Positions 35,381 to 44,598 of a stretch of DNA of 64,000 nt are shown here, piece after piece. A model generated the notes under the pieces. It saw only the letters and a list, made by a program, of their open reading frames with translations, was not told the origin of the DNA and searched no databases. The stretch comes from Thalassospira lohafexi (GTDB lineage Bacteria > Pseudomonadota > Alphaproteobacteria > Rhodospirillales > Thalassospiraceae), in contig NZ_NXGX01000008.1 in NCBI RefSeq assembly GCF_002844275.1, positions 145,445-209,444 of the forward strand. The letters run 5' to 3'. Position 1 is the stretch's first letter. Each line of letters opens with the position of its first letter. Position numbers and translations under genes: made by a program.

Positions 35381-36796
35381 ATGACTTTATCTGCTGGATA
35401 CACGTTTGACAGTTCGGTACTCCGCGAATATGACGTGCGCGGCATTGTCGGGGAAACCCTGCATGCGGCGGACGCTAACGCGCTTGGCAAGGCCTTTGGG
35501 ACAAAAGTACGTCGGTCAGGTGGCAAGAAAGTTGCTGTCGGACGCGACGGACGGATCAGTTCGCCCGAAATGGCAGCAGCCCTGATCGAAGGGATCCTTT
35601 CGACCGGGTGTGACGTTGTACGGATCGCCCGTGGGCCAACGCCAATGCTGTACTTTACTGTATATGACCAAAAAACCGATGCTGGCATCATGGTGACCGG
35701 ATCGCACAATCCGTCAAACTACAACGGGTTCAAAATGCTCAATGCCGGCAAATCGGTGTTTGGCGAAGCCATTCAGGAACTTGGACAGATTGCCGAAAAC
35801 GGTGATTTTGAAGTCGGGGCCGGGTCGGTTACTGACATTGATATCGAAGACCGGTATGTAACACGTCTTGTTGCCGAGCTTGATTGCGACGTCGCAAAGC
35901 CAATGACCATTGTCTGGGATTGCGGGAATGGTGCGTCTGGCGACGTTGTTCGTAAGTTAACCGCCCAATTGCCCGGCACGCATCATCTTCTATTTGATGA
36001 AGTTGACGGCACGTTCCCCAACCATCATCCGGATCCGACGGTTGAGGCCAATCTGGTGGACCTTAAGGCCGCCGTTGCCAAACACAATGCCGACTGGGGT
36101 GTTGCATTTGATGGCGATGGTGACCGTATTGGCGTGATTGATGGCAAGGGCAATGTGCTTTGGGGCGATCAGCTGTTGCAGATCTATGCAGCCGACGTCT
36201 TAGCACGCCAGCCCGGTGCCGCGATCATCGCCGACGTTAAAGCCAGCCAGACCCTGTTCGATGAGGTCAGCCGACTAGGTGGCAAGGCAATCATGTGGAA
36301 AACCGGTCATTCCCTGATCAAAACCAAAATGATCGAGGAAAAAGCACCGATTGCCGGTGAAATGAGTGGCCATATCTTCTTTGCCGAACGGTATTACGGT
36401 TATGACGATGCGACATACGCGGCTGTACGCCTGTACCGCATTCTGGTGCAAAGTGGCAAAAGCCTTGCCGTATGGCGGGCTGCGATGCCTGTTGCTGTCA
36501 ATACACCGGAAACCCGGATTGATTGCCCGGATGATCGCAAGTTTGACCTGATCGAAGAAGTTCGTGGACGTCTGGACGAGGCGGGTGCCGAAGTTAGTGG
36601 CATTGATGGTGTGCGTGTCAGTACCGATGATGGTTGGTGGTTGCTGCGTGCATCCAACACGCAGCCCGCCATTGTCGCACGCTGCGAAGCCGCCGATGAT
36701 GCAGGACTTCTGCATTTGAAGACACAAGTCACCGATCAACTGGTGAAAAGCGGATTGTCCTCAGACGATTTCTTTGCACTTGGCGGCGGGCACTAA
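35381..36796 (+). CDS. manB: Phosphomannomutase/phosphoglucomutase
   Basis: A 471-residue alpha-phosphohexomutase of the AlgC type. The phosphoserine is S108 in VTGSHNPSNYNGFKM. The metal loop is DGDGDRIGV, the sugar-binding loop GEMSGHIFF, and the phosphate-binding loop RASNTQP. It interconverts 1- and 6-phosphates of mannose or glucose and so feeds galU. The start was set at 35381; GGAGG lies 11 bases upstream inside the end of ugd. A longer frame of 33 residues overlapping ugd is rejected. Confidence 0.94.
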   Translation: MTLSAGYTFDSSVLREYDVRGIVGETLHAADANALGKAFGTKVRRSGGKKVAVGRDGRISSPEMAAALIEGILSTGCDVVRIARGPTPMLYFTVYDQKTDAGIMVTGSHNPSNYNGFKMLNAGKSVFGEAIQELGQIAENGDFEVGAGSVTDIDIEDRYVTRLVAELDCDVAKPMTIVWDCGNGASGDVVRKLTAQLPGTHHLLFDEVDGTFPNHHPDPTVEANLVDLKAAVAKHNADWGVAFDGDGDRIGVIDGKGNVLWGDQLLQIYAADVLARQPGAAIIADVKASQTLFDEVSRLGGKAIMWKTGHSLIKTKMIEEKAPIAGEMSGHIFFAERYYGYDDATYAAVRLYRILVQSGKSLAVWRAAMPVAVNTPETRIDCPDDRKFDLIEEVRGRLDEAGAEVSGIDGVRVSTDDGWWLLRASNTQPAIVARCEAADDAGLLHLKTQVTDQLVKSGLSSDDFFALGGGH

Positions 36797-36834
36797 TCTG
36801 ATCGTCTCGGATACGCGCTAAAATAAGCCATTTA

Positions 36835-36870
36835 AAAAGGCCGTCAGAATTTTCTGACGGCCTTTTCGTA
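36835..36870 (+). terminator. Terminator between the mutase and the convergent carboxypeptidase gene
   Basis: AAAAGGCCGTCAGA (36835-36848) pairs with TCTGACGGCCTTTT (36853-36866), a 14-bp stem with a 4-nt loop. A and T tracts at the two ends could serve both directions. Confidence 0.92.
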
Positions 36871-36894
36871 TTTGATCGCGCGAGCTGATCTAAC

Positions 36895-38166
36895 TTATCC
36901 CGCACCACCGGCATTTACCGGGATACATGCAACCTTTTCACGGCGAAGTGCGGCACAGGCGGCACGCGCCGCTGTTTCACCTTCAAAGCCAAGCAGACGG
37001 GCACGATAGACTACGCCAGTTCCACTGGCTTGTTGTTCAACGGCTGCACGGGTCAGGCGAAGAACATCCGGTGCTGTGCGTGCCGCTGCAAGCACTGCTT
37101 CCTGTGCACGCCGCTGGTCGCTAAAGGCGCCAACTTGAATGGCCCAGCCATCTGTGGCTGTTTCGGGCTTAATACGGCTGACAACGGTTTGGGTGTCAAC
37201 ACGGCCCGGCTGTTCTGCTTCACGTTGCGATTCAAGTTTGGCGATCAGAAGTTGCGCATCCGCAGGCAGGATTTTCTCATCCGGGCTAAAACGTGGGCGC
37301 GGCGGCATGATTTCGCCGTCTTCTTTCAATTTCAGGTACGCCCGATCCAGAAGCTTTTTCATCTGATCATCACGGGTACGTGCAGTACGCCCGCCAAAGA
37401 CAGCAGCGATCAGGCGTTTTCCGTTGCGGTTGACCGAGGCCACCAGATTAAAGCCCGATGCATTGATATAGCCGGTCTTGATCCCGTCGGTGCCGTAATA
37501 TGACGCCAGAAGATTGTTGTGGTTCCCATAAGTGCGATTGCCAAAGCGGAATTTCTGGGTCGAGAAATAGTGATAGTAATCACCGTAATTTTTGCGAAGG
37601 GCGACGGCCATCTTGATCATATCGCGTGCTGTGGTCATCTGGCCGCGGTTGGGGAGGCCGGACGCATTGCGAAACGTCGTACGCGTCATGCCAATGCGAC
37701 GCGCTTCCGACGTCATCATCTGCGCAAATTTGATCTCCGTACCACCAAGGTGTTCTGCGACAACCACGGCAATGTCATTTGCCGATTTGGTTACAAGGGC
37801 CAGAATCGCGTCTTTGACCGAAATGCTTTCACCCGGCTTAAGGCCAAGTTTGGACGGCGCCTGTCCCCATGCACGCTTGGACACTTTCATCGGTGTCGAA
37901 AGCGATACTTTGCCGTGATCAAGTGCATCAAACAGCATATAAAGCGTCATGATCTTGGTCAGCGACGCGGGATACACTTTGTGATCGGCGCGGTATTCAT
38001 GAAGAACTTCGCCAGTGTCACCATCAATGACCATTGCCGTATACGTTCGGGCAACGGCACTTGCCGGCGCAAGAACAGTCGCACACAAAAGCACCGTCAG
38101 GCACATAAGTGCGACGGCAAAGCTACGCATGTGGTCACTGCTGCGCGACGGAGTTGATTTGGCCAT
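36895..38166 (-). CDS. D-alanyl-D-alanine carboxypeptidase with C-terminal SPOR domain
   Basis: A 423-residue penicillin-binding protein (DacA/PBP5-like family S11) that trims peptidoglycan stem peptides. Counted from the chosen ATG at 38166, the catalytic motifs are S68-x-x-K (PASLTKIM), S128-A-N (KSANDI) and K230-T-G (GIKTGYIN). A signal sequence ends near ASAVA. The last 80 residues (WAIQVGAFSDQRRAQEAVLA) are a SPOR domain, which binds denuded glycan at the septum and would target the enzyme to the division site. ATGs at 38199 and 38130 are alternatives; AGGG upstream favours 38166. Confidence 0.93.
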   Translation of the reverse strand: MAKSTPSRSSDHMRSFAVALMCLTVLLCATVLAPASAVARTYTAMVIDGDTGEVLHEYRADHKVYPASLTKIMTLYMLFDALDHGKVSLSTPMKVSKRAWGQAPSKLGLKPGESISVKDAILALVTKSANDIAVVVAEHLGGTEIKFAQMMTSEARRIGMTRTTFRNASGLPNRGQMTTARDMIKMAVALRKNYGDYYHYFSTQKFRFGNRTYGNHNNLLASYYGTDGIKTGYINASGFNLVASVNRNGKRLIAAVFGGRTARTRDDQMKKLLDRAYLKLKEDGEIMPPRPRFSPDEKILPADAQLLIAKLESQREAEQPGRVDTQTVVSRIKPETATDGWAIQVGAFSDQRRAQEAVLAAARTAPDVLRLTRAAVEQQASGTGVVYRARLLGFEGETAARAACAALRREKVACIPVNAGGAG

Positions 38167-38380
38167 TGCTGTTGGCCCTGACAGGGTCATAAAACGCATT
38201 GTATCGGGCTCGGCTTTCGGTAATCCCCAAGATCTAAATACGAACAGTCTCGCACCGGAGGCTTAAACAAACGTTTAACGAGTCAGGATTGCGTGACATT
38301 CCATATGTGGCCTTGCATTGGCCTTATTTTCACATCAGTCTCAAGTTATATCCGCAGAACGGGAAAAAATCGAGGATCGA

Positions 38381-39130
38381 ATGCGTAAAATAATTCTCCC
38401 ATTTGTCAGTAAGATAGCTTTTAGCCCCGCAGTTTTCAGCCGTATCGCCAGTGTGACCTTGGCCACATCCTTAATGGCTGGCTGTGCTTTTACACAAGGG
38501 AGCGATATCTCAAACCCTCTGACTCGCAAGGCATCCTGGTTCTCATACCTTAATGCCGATGATTTGCGCGTTGCATGTTCTGCCGGTGATGCAGAGGGCC
38601 GCATCAGGCTTGTTTACAATGCCGACTATTATAAAGAAGTCCGCAGCTTTGAAATCCAGCCGCAAGCTGGTTTTGATCAGTTTAACATGGTGACGCGCGT
38701 GTTTGGTCCGGCAGAAGTTAGTCAGATCAACGTGGATGTGAATGCTCCGCTTGGTGCGTTTGGCGGCGATGAAGCGACAGACAGACTGGATCGGGAGTCG
38801 TATGTGCGGCTGACCGATGCGCTTCAGTCAGATGGTTTTGGCTATCAGGAGCGCGATGGGTTGCGCCTTCATTCCGGTGATTACTATTGGGTTGCAATCG
38901 GGTGTTCGTCCAAGCAGATCACATTGGCGGCTTGGACATCGGCAAAAGATAATCTGAATGCGCTGCGGTTCCCCACGGTCCTCGCCAACCTTTCAGGTAT
39001 TGAGCGCGCGTTGCCACAGCCACCGGCGGCGGACGCACCCAAATTGCCTGACCCGTTTTACAGCAAGAATGACCGAGATGCCGACTCCCGGAATTTTTAT
39101 CGCACTGTGCGAGGCAACACGTTGCGATGA
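38381..39130 (+). CDS. Lipoprotein of unknown function
   Basis: A 249-residue protein with a signal peptide ending in lipobox LMAGC. The mature part is soluble, with the segments DDLRVACSAGDAEGRIRLVY and SGDYYWVAIGCSSKQITLAA. I recognise no family. GAGGA five bases before ATG 38381 decides the start; the open frame extends 63 bases further without a signal. It is monocistronic with its own terminator. The location (inner or outer membrane) is not certain; the residue after the cysteine is Ala-Phe, not Asp, so outer-membrane sorting is likelier. Confidence 0.75.
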   Translation: MRKIILPFVSKIAFSPAVFSRIASVTLATSLMAGCAFTQGSDISNPLTRKASWFSYLNADDLRVACSAGDAEGRIRLVYNADYYKEVRSFEIQPQAGFDQFNMVTRVFGPAEVSQINVDVNAPLGAFGGDEATDRLDRESYVRLTDALQSDGFGYQERDGLRLHSGDYYWVAIGCSSKQITLAAWTSAKDNLNALRFPTVLANLSGIERALPQPPAADAPKLPDPFYSKNDRDADSRNFYRTVRGNTLR

Positions 39131-39195
39131 ACAAAGTTTGACGTCAAAATTCCGCAGATTTTGACCAAGTCCTGATGTCGGGACACAATATTTTT

Positions 39196-39229
39196 AAAGG
39201 CGCGTCATGTTTTGGCGCGCCTTTTGTTG
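39196..39229 (+). terminator. Terminator after the lipoprotein gene
   Basis: AAAGGCGCG (39196-39204) pairs with CGCGCCTTT (39216-39224), a 9-bp stem followed by a T-rich tail. Confidence 0.88.
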
Positions 39230-39369
39230 TTGCATCAGGCTCGGGGTAGGGCGCTAAGGGTTTGCAAACAGAAATGTTTTACAAAACTTCGCGGTACTTG
39301 GCGTTTCAAGGTGACTTGGTTAGGGCCGTTTTCACAAAGACCTTTCGTGCAACTGTCACCAAACTGTTC

Positions 39370-39420
39370 TTGACGTTGGAGGGTTGTTCCATCTAGGGTT
39401 ATGTTGCAATGCAGCATAAC
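39370..39420 (+). promoter_or_regulatory. Phasin gene promoter with PhaR-like palindromic operator
   Basis: A TTGACG -35 hexamer (39370-39375) is followed after 18 bp by TAGGGT. Directly downstream lies a 23-bp palindrome, GTTATGTTGCA / A / TGCAGCATAAC (39398-39420), mismatched only at the centre and one symmetric pair. PhaR, the polyhydroxybutyrate-responsive repressor of phasin genes in alphaproteobacteria, binds TGC-rich inverted sequences, and the position over the expected transcription start suits a repressor. PhaR as the binder is inferred. Confidence 0.5.
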
Positions 39421-39440
39421 ATTGGGCAGTAAAGCCCAAT
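39421..39440 (+). repeat. 7-bp perfect hairpin in the phasin mRNA leader
   Basis: ATTGGGC (39421-39427) and GCCCAAT (39434-39440) form a perfect stem with a 6-nt loop, ending just six bases before the AGGAGG ribosome-binding site. It may stabilise the mRNA or modulate initiation. Confidence 0.55.
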
Positions 39441-39458
39441 AAGCAGGAGGTTGGTGCA

Positions 39459-40811
39459 ATGGCTGTTTCCAAACCGAAGGCTTCTGGAAAACCACAGAAA
39501 ACATCTGTCGCCGCGAAAAAAAATGCGTCGACGCCAAGTACGCAGACGTCCGGGAATAAGGACGATGTTGTGACCAAACGTGTGGTCATGACCTCGTCCG
39601 AGATCGAAGCGGCTGCAAAGAAACCCGATGACATCTCGTCGGTGGAGAAAAATTCTACAAAACCCGCTGCTTCGCCGCCAAAGGACAAGGCTCACTCTGC
39701 GGAGGATGTGAAGCCGATTAGTTCTGCGCCATCTTCTGAGAAAGCAGACCAAATGCCGGTTGCGAATACGCCTGACTCTGCGTCGGTGGTAAAGGTAGAT
39801 GCAGACACCGGTGCTGAGGTTAAAGCCAGCCCCGCTGAGGTGTCGACGACCGCTACCCGAGCCAAGGCACCTGCAACATCATCTCCCGCTTCAAAGCAGA
39901 GCAAGCCAGTTAAATCTGCGCCAAAACCGGCCGCGAAGTCTGGTGCGGCACGAAGTGCTGCGACTAAAAAGCCGGTGTCAAAAAAAATGGCTGCATCCAA
40001 ACCGTCCCCCAAAGCAGAAAAGGTCAGTACCGTGACTCAGACAACCAAATCTGCGGCGGCGGCCAAGCCGGCCGATGCCAAGGTAACCGCGCCCAAGAAA
40101 ACGGCTGCGCCCGCGAAGGCCCAAGCCACCGCATCTAAATCGTCAACGACACAGAAAACGGTAGCACCAAGCTCACCACCAAAGTTAGTGCCCCAAAAAG
40201 AATCGCAGGCACCTACAACGGCATCCTCGCCAAAGCCCGCGGCAAAAGAGGCCCCCGAAGGTGCACCAAGCGATGTTTTTGGCATGGGTGCGATGTTTAT
40301 GGATACCAATGCGATGGAAAAGTTTTTCGATATGTGGAAAACCCCCGAAGTCGATGCGATTTTCACGGCCAGCAATGACGCCTTTGAAGACAGTATTTCG
40401 GCGGCAAATGAGGCCTTTTCAAGAATGTTTGAAACAATGACCGGTCAGTCTGATGTTTTTTCCGGTGCCGGGTCACGGGTTGTTGCCCAGTACGAAGAGC
40501 TGGTGGAAACGCAGCAGAAGAAACTTGAAGAAATATGGCACGCATCAGCCGCACTGATGGAAAAAAGTGGTGGTGTTGGGACTGAGCTGGTTTCCTGGGC
40601 TCAGCGCGAGATGGATGCATCGCAGGCTGATATTGAGGCACTTTCAAAAGCTGAAAGTCTGTCAGATATTCAAGAGGTCAATTCGCGTATTCTCAACCGT
40701 TGCGTTGAAAGTGGTTTGGCCGAGGGTGAGAAAGTTCAGGAAATGATGTTTTCAGCACTTTCGGATAGTTTTTCGGCAATGAACAAGGCTGCAAATGCTG
40801 GCATGAAATAA
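39459..40811 (+). CDS. Phasin with long lysine/alanine/proline-rich N-terminal region
   Basis: A 450-residue protein. Residues about 1-265 are a disordered, positively charged tract with repeated AAKP/PAKS/KKxA elements (for example KKPVSKKMAASKPSPKAEK), like histone H1-type tails. Residues about 270-450 are a phasin_2-like helical domain (MFMDTNAMEKFFDMWKTPEV, then NEAFSRMFETMTGQSDVF and LSDIQEVNSRILNRCVESGL). Phasins coat polyhydroxyalkanoate granules. PhaF of Pseudomonas has a similar basic tail, but at its C terminus, and ties granules to the nucleoid; a parallel role is inferred. AGGAGG precedes the ATG. Confidence 0.85.
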   Translation: MAVSKPKASGKPQKTSVAAKKNASTPSTQTSGNKDDVVTKRVVMTSSEIEAAAKKPDDISSVEKNSTKPAASPPKDKAHSAEDVKPISSAPSSEKADQMPVANTPDSASVVKVDADTGAEVKASPAEVSTTATRAKAPATSSPASKQSKPVKSAPKPAAKSGAARSAATKKPVSKKMAASKPSPKAEKVSTVTQTTKSAAAAKPADAKVTAPKKTAAPAKAQATASKSSTTQKTVAPSSPPKLVPQKESQAPTTASSPKPAAKEAPEGAPSDVFGMGAMFMDTNAMEKFFDMWKTPEVDAIFTASNDAFEDSISAANEAFSRMFETMTGQSDVFSGAGSRVVAQYEELVETQQKKLEEIWHASAALMEKSGGVGTELVSWAQREMDASQADIEALSKAESLSDIQEVNSRILNRCVESGLAEGEKVQEMMFSALSDSFSAMNKAANAGMK

Positions 40812-40833
40812 TCTAGATCTTTCTATTCGCCGG

Positions 40834-40875
40834 AAAAGGCGGGCATGGCAGTTGGCTGTGCCCGCCTTTTTATTT
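40834..40875 (+). terminator. Terminator after the phasin gene
   Basis: AAAAGGCGGGCA (40834-40845) pairs perfectly with TGCCCGCCTTTT (40859-40870), a 12-bp stem with a T-rich tail. Confidence 0.93.
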
Positions 40876-40927
40876 GCCAAGAATAAGATCTTTTGGCCGT
40901 TTTGCGCCGTATTATCCAATATAAAAT

Positions 40928-40944
40928 AAGGAAGTTTGTTCCTT
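40928..40944. repeat. Inverted repeat upstream of clpS
   Basis: AAGGAA-GTTTG-TTCCTT is a perfect 6-bp dyad about 150 bp before clpS. It may be an operator; no known factor fits. Confidence 0.3.
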
Positions 40945-41091
40945 GATCTTGCAGCGGAACATTCACGGCTTACATGAATTCTGGATAGACAATAAATTAG
41001 TCGCCACAAAATGTGCTGCGGCCTTTGAAAGAGACAGGCAATGACCTATCATGGAGTTCATGCAGGAAATAAGGGTTCCGGTAATTAGACG

Positions 41092-41418
41092 ATGACTGAA
41101 CAGGATAATGACGGCACTGATCTGCCGAATACAGGGATCGTTACCAAAACGCGGCCTAAAACGAAAAAGCCGTCGTTGTACAAGGTACTGTTGTTAAACG
41201 ACGATTATACTCCGATGGAGTTTGTTGTTCACGTGCTGGAACGGTTTTTCGAGAAGGGTCGGGAAGAAGCTACCGCAATCATGCTTCAGGTCCACCAAAA
41301 GGGTGTCGGGGTCTGTGGTGTTTTCACCTACGAAATTGCGGAAACCAAGGTCAATCAGGTCATGGATCTGGCGCGTCAGAACCAGCATCCATTGCAGTGC
41401 ACCTTAGAGAAGGAGTGA
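41092..41418 (+). CDS. clpS: ATP-dependent Clp protease adaptor ClpS
   Basis: A 108-residue N-end-rule adaptor that hands substrates with bulky N-terminal residues to ClpA. The core segment [20 protein letters not shown] contains the Asn-Asp that bind the substrate alpha-amino group, and [19 protein letters not shown] completes the ligand pocket. The N-terminal 25 residues are a flexible tail as in the family. It lies 3 bp before clpA, the classic pairing. Confidence 0.96.
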   Translation: MTEQDNDGTDLPNTGIVTKTRPKTKKPSLYKVLLLNDDYTPMEFVVHVLERFFEKGREEATAIMLQVHQKGVGVCGVFTYEIAETKVNQVMDLARQNQHPLQCTLEKE

Positions 41419-41421
41419 CGT

Positions 41422-43740
41422 ATGCTATCGCGCAATCTTGAGGAAAGCCTGCATCGTGCGCTCGCCTATGCGTCTGAGCGTCGGCACGAGTATGCAACGC
41501 TCGAACATCTTCTTCTGTCCTTGACCGAGGATCAGGATGCACTTGCCGTTTTAAAAGCCTGCCGGGTTGATGTTGATCGCCTGCGCGCCGACCTTCTGGA
41601 GTTCGCCGACAGTGAACTTTCCGGTCTGATCAGTGCGCGCCTTGTCGATCCGAAACCTACTGCTGGGTTCCAGCGTGTTATTCAGCGTGCAGCCATACAT
41701 GTTCAGTCTTCTGGGCGCGAGGAAGTAACCGGTGCAAATGTACTTGTCGCGCTGTTTTCCGAACGTGAATCGCATGCTGTTTACTACCTGCAGCTTCAGG
41801 ATATGACTCGGCTTGATGCGGTCAATTATATTTCTCACGGCATCGCCAAGGCGTCTGAGCTCAATGAGCGTCGCATCCCGCGTGGTGCTGACGAAGAAGC
41901 CGTATCCGGCCTGTCGCCAGAAGGCGATGAAACCGGACCAGCCGAGGGCGAAGCGCTTAAGGCCTATTGCGTGAACTTGAATGTCAAAGCGCAAAACGGG
42001 AAAATTGATCCGCTGATCGGTCGCCAAAGCGAGATCGAGCGTACCATTCAGGTGCTGTGCCGTCGGACGAAAAACAATCCGCTTTATGTCGGGGATCCCG
42101 GCGTTGGCAAAACCGCCATCGCAGAGGGATTGGCGCGCCGGATCAATGATGGTGACGTGCCCGAAGTTCTGGCCGATGCGACGATTTTCTCGCTTGATAT
42201 GGGCGCGCTTCTTGCCGGAACGCGTTATCGCGGTGACTTTGAAGAGCGCCTTAAGGCCGTTGTCAAAGAGCTCGAAGATTACGATGGTGCCGTGCTGTTT
42301 ATTGATGAAATTCACACTGTCATCGGTGCCGGTGCAACGTCGGGCGGGGCAATGGATGCGTCCAACCTGCTTAAGCCTGCATTGGCAAGTGGGACTCTGC
42401 GCTGCATCGGGTCAACGACCTATAAGGAATTCCGGGGTCATTTTGAAAAGGACCGGGCGCTTGTGCGCCGGTTCCAGAAAATTGATGTCGAAGAACCATC
42501 CCCGGAAGACACAATCAAAATCCTCAAGGGCCTCAAGCCCTATTACGAGGAGCATCACAAGGTCAAATACACCAACGAAGCCATTCGCTCTGCGGTGGAG
42601 CTGGCGTCGCGCTATATCAATGACCGTAAGCGTCCCGACAGTGCGATTGATGTGATTGACGAGGTTGGTGCGTCGCGGATGCTGGTGGCGCCGAGCAAGC
42701 GCAAAAAAACCGTCAGCAAACGTGACGTTGAAGAAATCGTCGCCAAGATCGCCCGCATCCCGCCAAAATCGGTTTCGACCGATGATCGCAAGGCGCTTGC
42801 CAATCTTGAACGTGACCTGAAAACCGTGGTGTTCGGTCAGGACGGTGCAATTGAATCGGTTGCCAGTGCGATCAAGTTGGCCCGTGCCGGTCTGCGTGAG
42901 CCTGAAAAGCCGATTGGCAGTTACCTGTTCTCTGGTCCAACCGGTGTTGGTAAGACCGAGGTCACCAAGCAACTTGCCAATGTCATGGGGATTGAGTTCA
43001 TTCGCTTTGACATGTCAGAATATATGGAGCGCCACAGCGTTTCACGTTTGATCGGTGCGCCTCCGGGCTATGTTGGCTTTGATCAGGGTGGTTTGTTGAC
43101 CGATTCTGTTGATCAACATCCGCATGCCGTTGTGCTTCTTGATGAAATTGAAAAAGCCCATCCTGATTTGTTCAACATCCTGTTGCAGGTCATGGACCAC
43201 GGGAAGCTAACCGATAATAACGGCAAAACCGTTGATTTCCGAAATGTCGTGTTGGTCATGACAACCAATGCTGGCGCGTCCGATATGGCCAAGCCGCCAA
43301 TCGGGTTTAAGCGTGAAATGCGTATTGGTGAGGATGAAGAGGCAATCAAGCGCACCTTCAGCCCGGAATTCCGCAACCGTCTTGATGCGGTCATTCCATT
43401 CGCCAATCTGAAAGCCGATGTCGTCAAAATGGTGGTCGATAAGTTCATTCTGCAGCTTGAAGTCCAGCTTGAAGACCGGAATGTTTCCATTGAGCTTACC
43501 GAAGCAGCCCGAACATGGCTGGCAGAACGCGGCTATGACATTGCCTTTGGTGCGCGTCCTCTTGGCCGGGTCATTCAGGAGCACGTCAAGAAACCGCTGG
43601 CTGAGGAGCTTCTGTTTGGCAAGCTTTCAAAAGGTGGTGCTGTGCTGGTCGATATAGAAGATGACGCTGTTGTCTTTAAGTATCCGGATGGTGCGTCGGG
43701 CGGTAAGCTTCAGGAAAAAGATCCTGAGTTAGCTGATTGA
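41422..43740 (+). CDS. clpA: ATP-dependent Clp protease ATP-binding subunit ClpA
   Basis: A 772-residue AAA+ unfoldase that feeds the ClpP peptidase. The N-terminal Clp-N repeats cover about 1-150. D1 has Walker A GDPGVGKT at 224-231 and [18 protein letters not shown]2 has Walker A GPTGVGKT at 505-512, [20 protein letters not shown] and [20 protein letters not shown]. There is no long coiled-coil middle domain, which separates it from ClpB. The C-terminal tail is acidic. It is cotranscribed with clpS; a hairpin terminator follows. Confidence 0.96.
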   Translation: MLSRNLEESLHRALAYASERRHEYATLEHLLLSLTEDQDALAVLKACRVDVDRLRADLLEFADSELSGLISARLVDPKPTAGFQRVIQRAAIHVQSSGREEVTGANVLVALFSERESHAVYYLQLQDMTRLDAVNYISHGIAKASELNERRIPRGADEEAVSGLSPEGDETGPAEGEALKAYCVNLNVKAQNGKIDPLIGRQSEIERTIQVLCRRTKNNPLYVGDPGVGKTAIAEGLARRINDGDVPEVLADATIFSLDMGALLAGTRYRGDFEERLKAVVKELEDYDGAVLFIDEIHTVIGAGATSGGAMDASNLLKPALASGTLRCIGSTTYKEFRGHFEKDRALVRRFQKIDVEEPSPEDTIKILKGLKPYYEEHHKVKYTNEAIRSAVELASRYINDRKRPDSAIDVIDEVGASRMLVAPSKRKKTVSKRDVEEIVAKIARIPPKSVSTDDRKALANLERDLKTVVFGQDGAIESVASAIKLARAGLREPEKPIGSYLFSGPTGVGKTEVTKQLANVMGIEFIRFDMSEYMERHSVSRLIGAPPGYVGFDQGGLLTDSVDQHPHAVVLLDEIEKAHPDLFNILLQVMDHGKLTDNNGKTVDFRNVVLVMTTNAGASDMAKPPIGFKREMRIGEDEEAIKRTFSPEFRNRLDAVIPFANLKADVVKMVVDKFILQLEVQLEDRNVSIELTEAARTWLAERGYDIAFGARPLGRVIQEHVKKPLAEELLFGKLSKGGAVLVDIEDDAVVFKYPDGASGGKLQEKDPELAD

Positions 43741-43790
43741 TAAGCTGAATAAGTCTTTTTGTGCTTGTTGTTAATGAATGGCAGGTTACG

Positions 43791-43826
43791 TTGGTGCCCG
43801 GGATACGAGCCCGGGTACCAATTTAT
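43791..43826 (+). terminator. Hairpin downstream of clpA, probable terminator
   Basis: TTGGTGCCCGGG (43791-43802) pairs with CCCGGGTACCAA (43810-43821), 12 bp with one G-T pair and a 7-nt loop. The following ATTTAT tract is only moderately T-rich, and the hairpin ends about 20 bases before the next gene, so it could also act in that gene's leader. Confidence 0.6.
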
Positions 43827-43843
43827 AAAGACGCCAAAATAAA

Positions 43844-44383
43844 ATGAACCAATCTACCCAAAGAAAATATCGCGATCAGGTCGAAGAGTTCCTGTCTCGG
43901 CTTGAGCATCGTGCACGCATACTGGTTGCGTTGGCCGAAGAGCTCGAGCGTCAAGCTAGTAAATCTGATGTTACGGGGTATCGCCCGTTTCGCGAAGAGG
44001 TTGATAACTTCAAGGCGCTGTCACTGGTGATCTCGGAGCGTTTTGCCAAGCTTGAAAAGCATCCCAAAAAAGAAGAGTTAGAAGAGCAGTTTCATAAGCT
44101 TCAAGTCGTGATGCTGCGCATTGTGATTAAAACCAGTCTGAAATTCTTCTTTGTTATGAGTGCAAAGACTGTGCTGCCTCTTGGGGCGCGCGAAATGTTT
44201 CAAAGCGAACTTCGAACGCTTTATGAGGCAGAGCGCATGATTTCTGATCCGCGTTATATCAGTCAGCTTGATGATTCTGCGCGTGATGATCTCGATACGG
44301 CCAAGGAAATCCTCGAAGAAATTATTGAGCACGCGCCAGCTTTGCTCAATTTCGGCGATAGAAAGAAAAAACGGAAGAAGTAA
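43844..44383 (+). CDS. Helical hypothetical protein, 179 aa
   Basis: I recognise no family. The protein is almost entirely alpha-helical and charged, with coiled-coil character (YRDQVEEFLSRLEHRARILV, then FREEVDNFKALSLVISERFA). A central hydrophobic patch (VVMLRIVIKTSLKFFFVM) could be a membrane-associated or buried helix. The C terminus is a basic tail, GDRKKKRKK, that might bind nucleic acid or acidic lipid. It begins with ATG 43844 in a weak ribosome-binding context. The putative sigma-54 regulatory RNA unit starts 45 bp after its stop. Confidence 0.65.
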   Translation: MNQSTQRKYRDQVEEFLSRLEHRARILVALAEELERQASKSDVTGYRPFREEVDNFKALSLVISERFAKLEKHPKKEELEEQFHKLQVVMLRIVIKTSLKFFFVMSAKTVLPLGAREMFQSELRTLYEAERMISDPRYISQLDDSARDDLDTAKEILEEIIEHAPALLNFGDRKKKRKK

Positions 44384-44428
44384 CGGGAAGGTTGTCCTCT
44401 GGCGATATCAACTTTTGCAGGTATGATG

Positions 44429-44488
44429 TTCGCAAAATGCAAATGATGAAATTCGCATTTTGCGAATATCTGGGTTGCAAAATGGGAA
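44429..44488 (+). promoter_or_regulatory. Three phased 15-bp enhancer-type dyads upstream of a sigma-54 promoter
   Basis: Site 1 is TTCGCAAAATGCAAA (44429-44443), site 2 TTCGCATTTTGCGAA (44452-44466, perfect palindrome), and site 3 GTTGCAAAATGGGAA (44474-44488). Their start points are 23 and 22 bp apart, about two helical turns, so all face the same side. They sit at about -163, -140 and -118 relative to the predicted start. The core resembles the Vibrio LuxO site TTGCA-W3-TGCAA. Any NtrC-family activator could be the binder. Confidence 0.65.
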
Positions 44489-44572
44489 GATGGCCGTCTG
44501 ATCTGCATGATGTGGGGCGAAGAGGTGTCTCTAAAACGCTTAAATAGGCGATTTTCTGTGTTGGGTAAAAGT

Positions 44573-44588
44573 TGGCACGCGTCATGCT
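44573..44588 (+). promoter_or_regulatory. Sigma-54 (RpoN) promoter
   Basis: TGGCACG-CGTC-ATGCT matches the consensus TGGCACG-N4-TTGCW with a single mismatch (A for T at the first position of the -12 element). The GG and GC dinucleotides are exactly 12 bp apart. Predicted transcription start is near 44598-44599. Confidence 0.75.
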
Positions 44589-44598
44589 TAGGTTGTGT

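Noticed and set aside
38263..38278. TTAAAC-AAAC-GTTTAA dyad as a CtrA site
   Set aside because: The two TTAA elements are 8 bp apart, not 7, and the flanking bases do not fit the CtrA consensus; kept only as an unexplained small palindrome.
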